From CAWGCE01 sp964480915 (GTDB lineage Bacteria; Planctomycetota; Planctomycetia; Pirellulales; Pirellulaceae): 16,138 nucleotides of DNA. A program made the position numbers and the translations under genes. Positions 8,251-16,138 of the stretch are shown piece by piece (position 1 is the first letter of the stretch; each line of letters begins with the position of its first letter). The notes under the pieces are model-generated. The model was not told the DNA's origin. It searched no databases and worked only from the letters and a program-made list of their open reading frames with translations. The stretch covers positions 1-16,138 of the forward strand of contig CAYZRS010000093.1 of assembly GCA_964480915.1 (NCBI GenBank), given 5' to 3'.

Positions 8251-10104
8251 TTATTCGCCACACAGCGAACGATCTTGGCAACGAAATCGACAAATGGCCA
8301 ACATCGACCATAGCGTCAAAGCGAACCCGGCGGGTTCTGGAACGACACTGCTACCGCACGTCGGATGGCTGTTTCCGAAGTTGTCTTGCCAGACCGTAAA
8401 ATCGGCCGCATCGACGACGCCATCGCCGTTGCCATCAGCCGACAAACTGGTGGTTGAACCGAAATCCAAAGTCCACACGACGTAATCATCGTTGTCGACA
8501 TCGCCGTCGGAATCGTAATCGCCCAGCAATGGCGTCCCGACAACCGTACCAACCAAATTCAAAGTCATGAACGCCGAATTTGCGCCCGGCAAATCTTCGT
8601 CCGAGACCTGAACGAGATAGCTGGCAGCGAATTGGCCCGCGCAACTGGTATCGAGACTGGCTTGAAATTCAGCGTTCCCGCCGCCAGCAATCGCGTTGTT
8701 CCCGACAAGCTGCACTAAATCGGTCGTTAACTGAGCCGTGTCGCCCGTTCCACCAAAAGCGTCCACCTCCAAATCGGCCGTGAATCCACTGAATGACAAG
8801 TTATGGATGTCGAAGCTAAGCGGCGCTACCGTACTGCCTCGATCGACCGTTCCGAAGCTTAAGATCAATGAATCGGTCAGCGTCGTATCACTAAACGAAG
8901 GAATCGCATGGTCGACGACTTCGAGTGACAGGTCGATCGCATCATCCACGTCGTTGGCGCCACGTCCCGATCCGCCACCCGTGGTGACGTCCAAGTTATC
9001 GATGATCACCGAACCGCTCTTCAGGCCGACGGTGGCCGTCGAAGCGTTCAGGCCCACGTTGAAATTCAGACTGTCCGTTTGGCCCGTGCGAAAGTTATTC
9101 TGACGTCCAGCGACCGTACTGGTCGCACCACCGGTCGTGGCAACTTCGAAGTAGGTGCCATCCAACCCGGTCTTGTTGATCGTTACCGACTGCATCCCCG
9201 GTGCAGCGCCTCCTTTGAGGACGCGACCGAAATCAAGATTCAACGTCGATCCACCATTGGCCCCCACGCTCGTACCGGCGAGCGAAACTTGGCTATCGTT
9301 ATTCTGATCGACGAAGACGCTCCACACATACTCGGGTCGATCGACAAACGGATTCCGATTCCCTTGATAGTCATCGAAGATCACGTCATTACGGCGCAGC
9401 TCGAAATCATCGGGGGCCACTTCAAAGTGCCACTCGACCATCCGCGACAGGCTCCCCAACCGGGGCGAGCTGGGCGTACCGTTGGCAAGTTCCAAATTCT
9501 GTGTCGCCGAATCGGAACCGTCGTAGCGCACCGCCGCGTAAAACATCTGACGAGCCACCATGCCCGCTTCTTCATTGCCCGGATACCACACCTGGCCGCC
9601 ATCGTTCACGACGCCAAACGACTGGCCGAATGCGCCGCCAAAATGCAAACTGCCGCGGTCCGAATTCACGCCAGGATCAGCAGGCCTCAGCATGTGCAGA
9701 TCGGAATTATCGGGACCGGAACTATCAACACCCAAAGCGCGTGGCCAAGTATGTTCACGGTTCCAAGACTGACCATTGTCCCACCCGGGCACGCTGCCGT
9801 TCAGATTCGACACATCGAGCGAGGCGCGATCGTAGATCAGAATAATCGAATCCGCATCGTTCGGATCGACATCCGTGACTTGCAGACTCGTGCGGGCCGC
9901 GTTGTACGACAGTTCAGTGTGACCATCGATAATATTATGAAGCTGCTGCTTCAACGTCGTGCCGGTGCCGGTCGCGCTGTTGTAATAAGTCGCCGGCGGA
10001 TCGAATTGAGCCGAGCCATCGGTCGCAACCAGCAGGCATGCGACGGCGCAAGCAAAGGCGAGTGTCGAAATTTGATTCCATGACCGCGTAAGATGGCTTT
10101 TCAT
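8251..10104 (-). CDS. Secreted endonuclease I (EndA/Vvn-like) with dockerin and PEP-CTERM tail
   Basis: A 617-residue exported nuclease. Residues 1-32 are a signal peptide ending GSA. Residues 35-265 match the endonuclease I family (beta-beta-alpha metal fold): SWNREHTWPRALG with catalytic H118, DLHMLRPADPGVNSDRGSL (135-153), RQMFYAAVRY (185-194) and GNRNPFVDRPE (249-258). Such enzymes cut DNA and often RNA non-specifically outside the cytoplasm. Residues 270-520 are Gly/Thr/Asp-rich beta-sandwich repeats of unknown role. A type I dockerin (528-577) has two calcium loops (DYDSDGDVDNDDY and DGNGDGVVDAADF). The end is PEP-CTERM-like (VVPEP, PEP at 589-591, a helix, then RFRCQDR) with an unusual tail of about ten residues containing two Cys. 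Likely surface-bound and nutritional. The ATG at 10102-10104 has a modest GGAAG site. It follows purQ by 104 bases. Confidence 0.88.
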   Translation of the reverse strand: MKSHLTRSWNQISTLAFACAVACLLVATDGSAQFDPPATYYNSATGTGTTLKQQLHNIIDGHTELSYNAARTSLQVTDVDPNDADSIILIYDRASLDVSNLNGSVPGWDNGQSWNREHTWPRALGVDSSGPDNSDLHMLRPADPGVNSDRGSLHFGGAFGQSFGVVNDGGQVWYPGNEEAGMVARQMFYAAVRYDGSDSATQNLELANGTPSSPRLGSLSRMVEWHFEVAPDDFELRRNDVIFDDYQGNRNPFVDRPEYVWSVFVDQNNDSQVSLAGTSVGANGGSTLNLDFGRVLKGGAAPGMQSVTINKTGLDGTYFEVATTGGATSTVAGRQNNFRTGQTDSLNFNVGLNASTATVGLKSGSVIIDNLDVTTGGGSGRGANDVDDAIDLSLEVVDHAIPSFSDTTLTDSLILSFGTVDRGSTVAPLSFDIHNLSFSGFTADLEVDAFGGTGDTAQLTTDLVQLVGNNAIAGGGNAEFQASLDTSCAGQFAASYLVQVSDEDLPGANSAFMTLNLVGTVVGTPLLGDYDSDGDVDNDDYVVWTLDFGSTTSLSADGNGDGVVDAADFTVWQDNFGNSHPTCGSSVVPEPAGFALTLWSMLAICRFRCQDRSLCGE

Positions 10105-10208
10105 GCTTCCAGCATAGCTGCCAGCCCAAGAAACCGCGACATCTTGACCACGAATCAACCGATGCTCGCCATGCGGAGGGTGAGCCAATCCGCGGCGAAT
10201 CGGCCATC

Positions 10209-10994
10209 CTATGCGAAATAACCGACCGCGTTCGTAAAGATCGCCATCCCATCGCCCGTTTCGGCAAGCTCTTCACGAGTCCAACGTGGATGCTGCGTCC
10301 GAGTCACAAACCGCTCCGGATGCGGCATCAGACCAAAGACTCGGCCCGTCGCATCACAAATACCGGCCACGTGACGATCCGAACCGTTCGGGTTTTCTGG
10401 ATACGGCACCCTGCCATTCGTTTCACAATTCGGAGCCCGTCGATATCGCAGCGCCAACTGACCGGCCGAATCGAGCTGATCCAAAATCGAATCGCTCTTC
10501 GCCACGAACTTGCCTTCCGCGTGAGCGATCGGCAAATACATCTCTTCCACACCGCTGAGGAACGCACACTTGTCCGAAGCGACCTTCAGATAAACCCAGC
10601 GGTCTTCAAACTTGCCCGAGTTGTTCAGCGTCAGCGTCGCTTTCGCGGCGGCGCCCACGTTATCGTCGACCAACAGCCCGGTTTGGATCAGAACCTGAAA
10701 GCCATTGCAGATCCCCAAGATCAGCTTCCCGTCGTCACGGAATTGATTCAGCAAGTCGGGCAACTGTTGGCGAAATCGGCTGGCCAAGATGCGGCCGGCC
10801 GCGATGTCGTCGCCGAAACTGAATCCGCCTGGGATGCAAAGGATCTGTGCCGACTTGGCCAAGGCCGGTTCGGCGATCAGACGATTCATGTGAACCGCTT
10901 CCGGCTCGGCTCCCGCCAATCGCAGCGCGTGACACGTTTCTTGGTCGCAGTTCGTTCCGGGGGCTCGCAAAACTAAGGCGTGCGGTTTGCTCAT
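10209..10994 (-). CDS. purQ: FGAM synthetase, glutaminase subunit
   Basis: The class I glutamine amidotransferase subunit that supplies ammonia to PurL in step 4 of purine synthesis (FGAR to FGAM). The 261 residues include APGTNCDQET (11-20), IPGGFSFGDDIAAGRILA (54-71), the nucleophile elbow GICNGFQ with C96, and the H225/E227 pair in MPHPER. It is longer than small PurQ proteins of about 225 residues, with inserts around 150-215 (for example the AHAEGKFVA region). The ATG at 10992-10994 begins at the conserved LVLRAPGTNCD region; no Shine-Dalgarno site is visible. It lies 107 bases after purL on the same strand, as expected for partner subunits. Confidence 0.96.
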   Translation of the reverse strand: MSKPHALVLRAPGTNCDQETCHALRLAGAEPEAVHMNRLIAEPALAKSAQILCIPGGFSFGDDIAAGRILASRFRQQLPDLLNQFRDDGKLILGICNGFQVLIQTGLLVDDNVGAAAKATLTLNNSGKFEDRWVYLKVASDKCAFLSGVEEMYLPIAHAEGKFVAKSDSILDQLDSAGQLALRYRRAPNCETNGRVPYPENPNGSDRHVAGICDATGRVFGLMPHPERFVTRTQHPRWTREELAETGDGMAIFTNAVGYFA

Positions 10995-11101
10995 CGTGTG
11001 GGTATCTTGATATCTAAAGGGATGTTGGTTTGATTCCTGCCGATCGGTTCCTGAACCGAAACGCCAATTCGATCTATGGACTGACAAACACTTGTAAATA
11101 C

Positions 11102-14047
11102 TTACGACAATCGCAGCGGGGCTTGCCAACTCTCTTTCAAGACTTCGATCGACTCGCTCAGCACTTGCTGGCCATCGCGACCCTCAACATGAACCTGCCC
11201 CTTGGCGGTCACGCTGCCGATCGCCGCCACGGCGACGCCTTGCAGAGCCTTTTCAAATTCGGCCACCTGGTCGGCCGGTACTTCGCAGCAAAAACGGGAA
11301 TTCGATTCGGAAAAGAGCCGCACCGCATCGGACAAGCTGTCGTCGCACGGGACGTCGGCTAATCGAATCGAGCCACCCAGTCCACCGGCAAAAGCCATTT
11401 CGGCCACCGCGACGGCCAAGCCCCCTTCGCTCAAATCGTGACACGCACGCACGGTGCCCGCTTGGATCGCCCGGTGCAGCGCCTCGAACGTTTGCTTGGC
11501 GTCCTCGACACGGACCTGCGGAACGTGGCCGCCGTCCGCATCGCGCACGAGTCCAAAGTGAGACCCGCCTAGCTCTTCATACGTCTGGCCCACCAGATAA
11601 ATCACATTGCCGGCCTGCTTGAAGTCCATCGTCACGCAGCGAGCCACGTCGGCGACCTGTCCCATCGCGCTGATCAGCAGCGAAGAGGGAATCCGCAGCA
11701 CTTCATCGGTGCCGTCCTCGTTCGTGAAACGGAATTCGTTGTTGAGACTATCTTTGCCGCTGATGAATGGAGTCTGCCAAGCGACCGCCAAATCTTGGCA
11801 AGCGATGGCGGCTCGCACCAGCGTACCCAGCGTTTCCGGTCGCTCGGTATTACCCCAGCAGAAATTGTCCAGGATCGCAATCTGTGACGGGTCGGCTCCG
11901 ACCGCCACGCAGTTACGGACCGCTTCGTCAATCGCGCTGGTCGCCATGTGGTACGTATCAAAATCGCCATAACGCGGATTCATCCCGCACGAGATCACAA
12001 CGCCGCGCTGCGATTCCAACCGAGGCCGCACCACGGCCGCATCACTGGGCCCGTCGTTGGCAACGCCGACGAGCGGTTTGATCACGCTGCCGCCTTGGAC
12101 TTCATGATCGTACTGGCGAATGACCCATTCCTTGCTGGCCACGTTCGGTGCTGCCAAAATTTGCTGCAACGTTTCGCCCCAGTTGTCGTTCGCCGTTTGC
12201 AGTTTGTCCGCAGCGATCGGTTGAACCGCCGGCGGTTGGTACTCGGCCCGCCGGACAACCGGCGGCCGGCCATCGTGCAGGAACTCCATCGAAAGGTCGG
12301 CCACCTCTTCACCTTCGTACAGCAAACGTAACCGGCCGGTCGGTTTGTACTCGCCCAACACCGTGACCTCGACGTTCTCCGAATCGGCCAGTTCCTTCAG
12401 TTCGTCCCACTTTTCGGCAGGGACCGCCAGCACCATCCGCTCTTGTGCTTCCGAGATCCAAATCTCGGTGTACGACAAGCCCGAGTACTTCAGCGGCACT
12501 CGATCCAAATGGACTTCGGCACCGATCTTCTCACCCATCTCGCCGACCGCACTACTAAACCCGCCCGCGCCGCAATCGGTCACCGCGCTGTAGAGGTTAC
12601 GATCGCGGGCCGCCAGCAAAACGTCCTGCACCATCTTTTCGGTGATCGCGTTCCCAATCTGGACTGCACCGCCCGACAGTTCCTCACTTTCACTCGTCAG
12701 TTCGGCCGAGCTGAACGTCGCACCGTGAATTCCGTCACGGCCGGTCCGTCCACCCATCGCTACGATCAGGTCACCGGGCAGCGGCTTCTTGAACGATTTG
12801 TCACGCGGCAAGATCCCGACGTTGCCGCAGTAGACGAGCGGGTTGCCCAGGTAGCGATCGTCAAAATAGATCGCACCATTCACGGTCGGGATGCCCATCC
12901 GATTGCCGTAATCACGCACGCCCGAAACGACACCCTTCATCACACGTCGCGGATGCAACGCGCCGGCCGGCACGTCTTCTGGCCGAGTATCGATCGGAGC
13001 AAAGCAGAACACGTCGGTATTACAGACCGGTTTCGCCCCCAGCCCAGTCCCCAGCGGATCGCGAATCACGCCGCCGATGCCCGTGTTCGCACCGCCATAC
13101 GGTTCCAGCGCCGACGGATGATTGTGCGTCTCTACCTTGAAGACAATGTTCGTTTCATCATCGAACCGGACGATACCGGCGTTGTCTTCAAACACGCCGA
13201 CGCACCAATCGTCGTCGCCCAACTGTTCGCGAATCGTCATCGTGGCGGCGAAGATCGTCTCCTTGAGCATGTTCTCAAAGTTCCGCTCGCCATTTTCGTC
13301 CTGGTAAGCGATCCGACCGGCCAGCGTTTTGTGGCTGCAGTGTTCGCTCCAAGTTTGAGCCACCGTTTCCAATTCGACATCGACCGGGTCGCGGTTCAGT
13401 TCGCGGAAGTGAGCCTGAATCGTTTGCATTTCGGTGAGCGACAGATAGAGCTGACCTTCGCGGCTGAGCGTTTCCAGCGCCGCATCATCCATCGCACCGA
13501 GCGGGACGATCTTCTTTTCGAATTGGTAATCGGTCCCCGGTTCCAGCCGCGTCATCTCCAGCGGTCCGACAACGACCTGCTCGATCGAATCGTTCGCCAG
13601 CAGCTTGGAACACAACCGACCGACCTGCTCCTCGTTCAAATCATCGACCCAATACTTGCGCAAGGTCCGGATCGCCGACACGGGCAGATCGCGTTCCAGC
13701 AGAGTCTGCCTTGTACTTTCGGCCACCGGATCGGTCACGCCCGGTTTGGGCAGCACGTGAATCAGTTGGCTCTGACCGTTCGCCGCACCGTTGGTTCGAC
13801 AAGCGGACAGCGCCGCGTCGCCCGCTTCGGCCAGGACCGTTTGCTCGACGACGCCATCGACCAGCAGTTCTTCTGCGACCGTGGCGACTTGCTCTTTCGT
13901 CAGCTCGCCCTCGAGCAAGAACCCCCGCGCCGTCTTGACCTGCAGGTCCTCGGCAATTCCCAAATCGGCCGCCTCGGCCGCCAAGCGACTGGCGGCGCGG
14001 TCCTCGACACCATCTGCTGGGTGAACGTCAACTTCCCAAAGCGTCAC
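11102..14047 (-). CDS. purL: FGAM synthetase, PurL with tandem PurS-like N-terminal domain
   Basis: The ATP-dependent synthetase that converts FGAR to FGAM with ammonia from PurQ. The 981 residues are longer than small PurL (about 740) and lack the glutaminase of large PurL (about 1300). The extra N-terminus holds two PurS-like units: 3-72 (LWEVDVHPADGVEDRAASRL...) and 95-163 (LIHVLPKPGVTDPVAEST...IEQVVVG). The catalytic part has TWSEHCSHK (232-240), KVETHNHPSALEPYGGANTG (304-323), then the RDYGNRMGIPTVNG, GGRTGRDGIHGATFSSAEL, ISEAQERMVLAVP and CHDLSEGGLAVAVAEMAF motifs; both AIRS-like halves appear intact. The start is GTG at 14045-14047, with AAGGGG 10 bases upstream inside tyrA. It overlaps tyrA by 20 bases, suggesting translational coupling. 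Confidence 0.95.
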   Translation of the reverse strand: MTLWEVDVHPADGVEDRAASRLAAEAADLGIAEDLQVKTARGFLLEGELTKEQVATVAEELLVDGVVEQTVLAEAGDAALSACRTNGAANGQSQLIHVLPKPGVTDPVAESTRQTLLERDLPVSAIRTLRKYWVDDLNEEQVGRLCSKLLANDSIEQVVVGPLEMTRLEPGTDYQFEKKIVPLGAMDDAALETLSREGQLYLSLTEMQTIQAHFRELNRDPVDVELETVAQTWSEHCSHKTLAGRIAYQDENGERNFENMLKETIFAATMTIREQLGDDDWCVGVFEDNAGIVRFDDETNIVFKVETHNHPSALEPYGGANTGIGGVIRDPLGTGLGAKPVCNTDVFCFAPIDTRPEDVPAGALHPRRVMKGVVSGVRDYGNRMGIPTVNGAIYFDDRYLGNPLVYCGNVGILPRDKSFKKPLPGDLIVAMGGRTGRDGIHGATFSSAELTSESEELSGGAVQIGNAITEKMVQDVLLAARDRNLYSAVTDCGAGGFSSAVGEMGEKIGAEVHLDRVPLKYSGLSYTEIWISEAQERMVLAVPAEKWDELKELADSENVEVTVLGEYKPTGRLRLLYEGEEVADLSMEFLHDGRPPVVRRAEYQPPAVQPIAADKLQTANDNWGETLQQILAAPNVASKEWVIRQYDHEVQGGSVIKPLVGVANDGPSDAAVVRPRLESQRGVVISCGMNPRYGDFDTYHMATSAIDEAVRNCVAVGADPSQIAILDNFCWGNTERPETLGTLVRAAIACQDLAVAWQTPFISGKDSLNNEFRFTNEDGTDEVLRIPSSLLISAMGQVADVARCVTMDFKQAGNVIYLVGQTYEELGGSHFGLVRDADGGHVPQVRVEDAKQTFEALHRAIQAGTVRACHDLSEGGLAVAVAEMAFAGGLGGSIRLADVPCDDSLSDAVRLFSESNSRFCCEVPADQVAEFEKALQGVAVAAIGSVTAKGQVHVEGRDGQQVLSESIEVLKESWQAPLRLS

Positions 14048-14864
14048 GATGTTGTTTCCCCTTCGTTAAGGCGGCCGTTAATGCGGCAGCATCACCGGCG
14101 GCCAAAGCCTGTTTGAATTGGTCAAGGTAACTTTGAAACTGTTCGATCGCCGCGATGGTGGGCGCCGCATTGGCCAGCAAGATCTCTTCCCACAACTTGC
14201 AATCGGCCGCCGCGATCCGAGTGCAATCGCGCCAGCCGCCGGCTGTGCAATCAAGATATTCGGTCGGAGTTGCCGCCGCCAGCGACGACGCGACCACGTG
14301 AGGCAGATGACTGGTCACGGCCAACACGCCGTCGTGCGCTTCGGCATCGATGTGAATCGTGCGGCTGCCCAACCCTTGCCAGAATTTTTCGACGCGTGCG
14401 ATCGCCGCGGCCGAGCTGTGTCGGGTCGGAGTAATCAACGTCACGCAGCCGTCGTAGATTTCCGCCCGGGCCGCCGCCACCCCCGATTCGTGGCTCCCCG
14501 CCAACGGATGCCCGCCGACGAACTCGACCCCGTCCGGCAACCCGTCGGCAATTGCCGTCACGATATTTCCCTTGGTGCTACCGGCGTCGGTGATGACCGT
14601 TCCGGGTCGACAGGAGGCGGCCGCTTCCAGCACTTGATCGGCGATCATGGCGACCGGAGTACAGATCACCACCAAATCGACATCGACGACCCCTTCGGAT
14701 AGGTAAGTCGTGCCGCGAGTAATGGCGCCGCACTGGATCGCTTCGTCAATCGTGGCTTGCCGCCTGGCAACGCCCACGACCTCCTTAGCTAACCCGTGCT
14801 TCCGAGCAGCAAGACCGATCGAACCACCGATCAGGCCAACTCCGACGATTGAAATGGTATCCAC
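14028..14864 (-). CDS. tyrA: Prephenate (or arogenate) dehydrogenase
   Basis: A cytosolic NAD(P)-dependent oxidative decarboxylase in tyrosine synthesis. The 278 residues start with a Rossmann loop, VGVGLIGGSIGLAARKHGL (7-25), followed by VVICTPV (65-71), DAGSTKGN (93-100), the substrate-binding HPLAGSHESG (119-128) and TSHLPHVVA (184-192) with its conserved His pair, and a helical dimerisation domain. There is no ACT or chorismate mutase domain, so this is the short monofunctional form. Prephenate and arogenate preference cannot be told from what I see. The start is GTG at 14862-14864, with GGGA 5 bases upstream. It appears to be the first gene of the tyrA-purL-purQ run. Confidence 0.94.
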   Translation of the reverse strand: MDTISIVGVGLIGGSIGLAARKHGLAKEVVGVARRQATIDEAIQCGAITRGTTYLSEGVVDVDLVVICTPVAMIADQVLEAAASCRPGTVITDAGSTKGNIVTAIADGLPDGVEFVGGHPLAGSHESGVAAARAEIYDGCVTLITPTRHSSAAAIARVEKFWQGLGSRTIHIDAEAHDGVLAVTSHLPHVVASSLAAATPTEYLDCTAGGWRDCTRIAAADCKLWEEILLANAAPTIAAIEQFQSYLDQFKQALAAGDAAALTAALTKGKQHRDALGS

Positions 14865-14997
14865 AGCTGTCCCAGCACTATTGGCGCCTCACGAACTGCC
14901 AATTGTATCAGTGCCGATTCGTTCCGTTGAGCCCACAAGAATGCCCCAGAAAATCGCACACGATTGAGCCTTCCCCACAGCTGCTGCTAGACTGGGA

Positions 14998-15025
14998 GAG
15001 ACGAGCTCGATTCGTCTCGCTTTTT
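14998..15025 (+). terminator. Terminator-like hairpin in the leader of the gspF-like gene
   Basis: GAGACGA (14998-15004) and TCGTCTC (15012-15018) form a perfect 7-bp stem with a 7-base loop, followed by GC and T5 (15021-15025). It is on the plus strand, 27 bases before the gspF-like ATG, where no plus-strand gene lies upstream. A weak sigma-70-like pair (TTGAGC 14964-14969, 18 bases, TAGACT 14988-14993) sits just before it. It may be an attenuator or simply a stable 5' end. Confidence 0.5.
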
Positions 15026-15052
15026 GACCCGCTCTCGGTCCCGTGAAAATCT

Positions 15053-16087
15053 ATGCTGTTCGGCTCGCAGATTACTTGGAAACAGCTCGCCAACCTCAGC
15101 CGCCAAGTCGGCACCTCGCTCGAGGCCGGGATCGACATCGTCAAATGCGTCGATCGGGAACAGGATCGAGCCAGCGGTCACCTGGAAAAAACGCTGGGCG
15201 AGATCCGCACCGACCTGGCCGCCGGCGAAACGCTGGCCGATGCGGTCATCAACCGAGGCGAAAAGTTCCCGACGCTGTTCTGCGAGATGCTCTACGTCGG
15301 CGAGCAAACGGGCCACACCGGTCAACTGCTGCTGAAGATGGCATCGCACTACGAAAAACTGATCAAGCTCCGCCGCATCGTCCTCAGCGCGCTGGTGAAG
15401 CCGGGTATCCAGTTGGGCATGGCCCTGGGCGTCGTCGGCCTGCTGATTTGGATCATGGGCGAGATCCCCAGTGCCGGTGGCAAGCAGACCGACCTGTTGG
15501 GGCTGGGCCTGATCGGCACCCGCGGCCTGATCATCTATTTCATGTTTTTGGCCGGAGTCACCCTGGGCCTGTTCGGCCTGGTCACCGAATGGCGTCGCGG
15601 CCGCCTGGGAGCCAACACGCTTCTGGCGCTGGCCATGCGCATCCCGGCCATCGGTACCTTCATTCAGACCACCGCCCTAGCCCGCATGGCCTGGGCCCTG
15701 TCGATGACGACCGGAGCCGGCATGGACGCCCGCCGCGGCATGCGAACCGCCTTGCAGTGCACGAATCTGAACCACTACGAAAAGCACGAACATTCGATCG
15801 ACCAGTACATCGCCGCCGGCGAACCGCTGAGCAAAGCACTTTCCCAAACGCAAGCCTTCACCGCCGAATTCATCGGCGTGATCGAAGTGGGCGAAGAGAG
15901 TGGCCGACTGACCGAATCGCTAGAACATCTCTACGGACAATATGAAGACCGAGCCGACTCGCTAGCCAGCGGCCTCGCCACCGCCGCCACCTTCGCCGTC
16001 TGGGGGCTGGTTTCCTTCTTCATCATCTTCCTGATCTTCCGACTCGCCTCGTTCTACGTCGGCACGATCAATTCGTTCTTGCCGTAG
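15053..16087 (+). CDS. Type II secretion / type IV pilus inner-membrane protein (GspF/PilC family)
   Basis: A 344-residue polytopic platform protein of the kind that couples the cytoplasmic ATPase to pseudopilus or pilus assembly. It has the family's duplicated layout: cytoplasmic domain 1 (about 8-105, with QLANLSRQVGTSLEAGIDIV and LAAGETLADAV..FP..FCEMLYVGEQTG), membrane helices near 112-136 and 155-177, cytoplasmic domain 2 (about 185-305, with ALARMAWALSMTTGAGMD and EFIGVIEVGEESGRLTESL), and a final helix near 312-335. It is somewhat shorter than standard GspF (about 400), mainly at the N-terminus. The ATG at 15053 fits the domain start but has no clear Shine-Dalgarno site. No other secretion gene is nearby, so it may belong to a dispersed system. 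Divergent from tyrA. Confidence 0.9.
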   Translation: MLFGSQITWKQLANLSRQVGTSLEAGIDIVKCVDREQDRASGHLEKTLGEIRTDLAAGETLADAVINRGEKFPTLFCEMLYVGEQTGHTGQLLLKMASHYEKLIKLRRIVLSALVKPGIQLGMALGVVGLLIWIMGEIPSAGGKQTDLLGLGLIGTRGLIIYFMFLAGVTLGLFGLVTEWRRGRLGANTLLALAMRIPAIGTFIQTTALARMAWALSMTTGAGMDARRGMRTALQCTNLNHYEKHEHSIDQYIAAGEPLSKALSQTQAFTAEFIGVIEVGEESGRLTESLEHLYGQYEDRADSLASGLATAATFAVWGLVSFFIIFLIFRLASFYVGTINSFLP

Positions 16088-16089
16088 TT

Positions 16090-16102
16090 CGGCGAAGCGC
16101 CG
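16090..16102 (+). terminator. Small GC hairpin after the gspF-like gene
   Basis: CGGCG (16090-16094), AAG, CGCCG (16098-16102) form a tight 5-bp stem two bases past the stop codon. There is no T run after it, so it is a weak candidate terminator. The last 36 bases of the window hold nothing recognisable. Confidence 0.3.
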
Positions 16103-16138
16103 CACGAACAACCTCTGTAGTGCATTCTCGAACCGTCC

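Noticed and set aside
9079..10083. 334-codon plus-strand open frame opposite the nuclease gene
   Set aside because: Antisense shadow of the nuclease domain, which carries clear catalytic motifs. The product resembles no family.
10105..10208. CCGCGG-centred symmetry between purQ and the nuclease gene
   Set aside because: The flanking arms (GCCAATC and AATCGGC) do not pair, so there is no real hairpin.
12443..14116. 557-codon plus-strand open frame opposite purL
   Set aside because: It lies wholly antisense to well-motifed purL and tyrA sequence. The product is Arg/His/Gln-rich with no recognisable domain, as expected from the reverse complement of GC-biased codons.
15043..15945. 300-codon GTG-start frame overlapping the gspF-like gene
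   Set aside because: Same strand, different frame. The product is extremely rich in Arg, Pro and His, while the 15053 frame gives a clear T2SSF protein.

Overview
The window looks like chromosome from a planctomycete, most likely of the Pirellulales/Pirellulaceae type. This is an inference from gene content: two proteins with PEP-CTERM sorting tails (one also carrying a dockerin), a small XRE-like regulator and a short glycosyltransferase-2 protein of kinds I associate with this phylum, a PurL with a fused PurS-like N-terminus beside a separate PurQ, frequent GTG/TTG starts, and long spacers between divergent genes. Base composition is moderately GC-rich. I see no rRNA, tRNA, CRISPR array, phage genes, transposase or plasmid functions. 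Most genes are housekeeping or envelope genes.

Layout. 1-1550 (minus): a PEP-CTERM exported protein preceded by a small XRE-like DNA-binding protein, with three dyad symmetries between them. 1551-2132: a spacer with no convincing gene. 2133-2684 (minus): a short GT2-fold protein whose DxD motif is degenerate. 2862-3768 (plus): a two-gene unit, hisI (histidine biosynthesis) and a RidA-family gene, both with non-ATG starts behind clear Shine-Dalgarno sites. 3773-3899: a palindrome-rich REP/MITE-like patch. 3982-5373 (minus): an exported thioredoxin/trypsin-like protease fusion. 5374-5904: a divergent spacer with a tiny ORF behind a full-strength ribosome binding site. 5905-7947 (plus): metG. 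7988-14864 (minus): a same-strand run of five genes, in transcription order tyrA, purL, purQ, a secreted EndA-type nuclease with dockerin and PEP-CTERM tail, and a small membrane protein. 15053-16087 (plus): a GspF/PilC-type inner-membrane protein with a terminator-like hairpin in its leader.

How they fit together. TyrA makes the tyrosine precursor. PurL and PurQ together form the FGAM synthetase of purine synthesis; purL overlaps tyrA by 20 bases, so the two are probably co-translated, and purQ follows after 107 bases. HisI and the RidA homologue form a compact unit, in which RidA probably removes reactive enamine/imine by-products. The nuclease, the PEP-CTERM protein, the thioredoxin-protease and the GspF-like protein all act at or beyond the inner membrane. 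I found no clear multi-gene defence or mobile system. The least ordinary items are the thioredoxin-protease fusion, the REP/MITE-like patch, the leader hairpin before the gspF-like gene, the degenerate GT2 protein and the PurS-PurS-PurL architecture.
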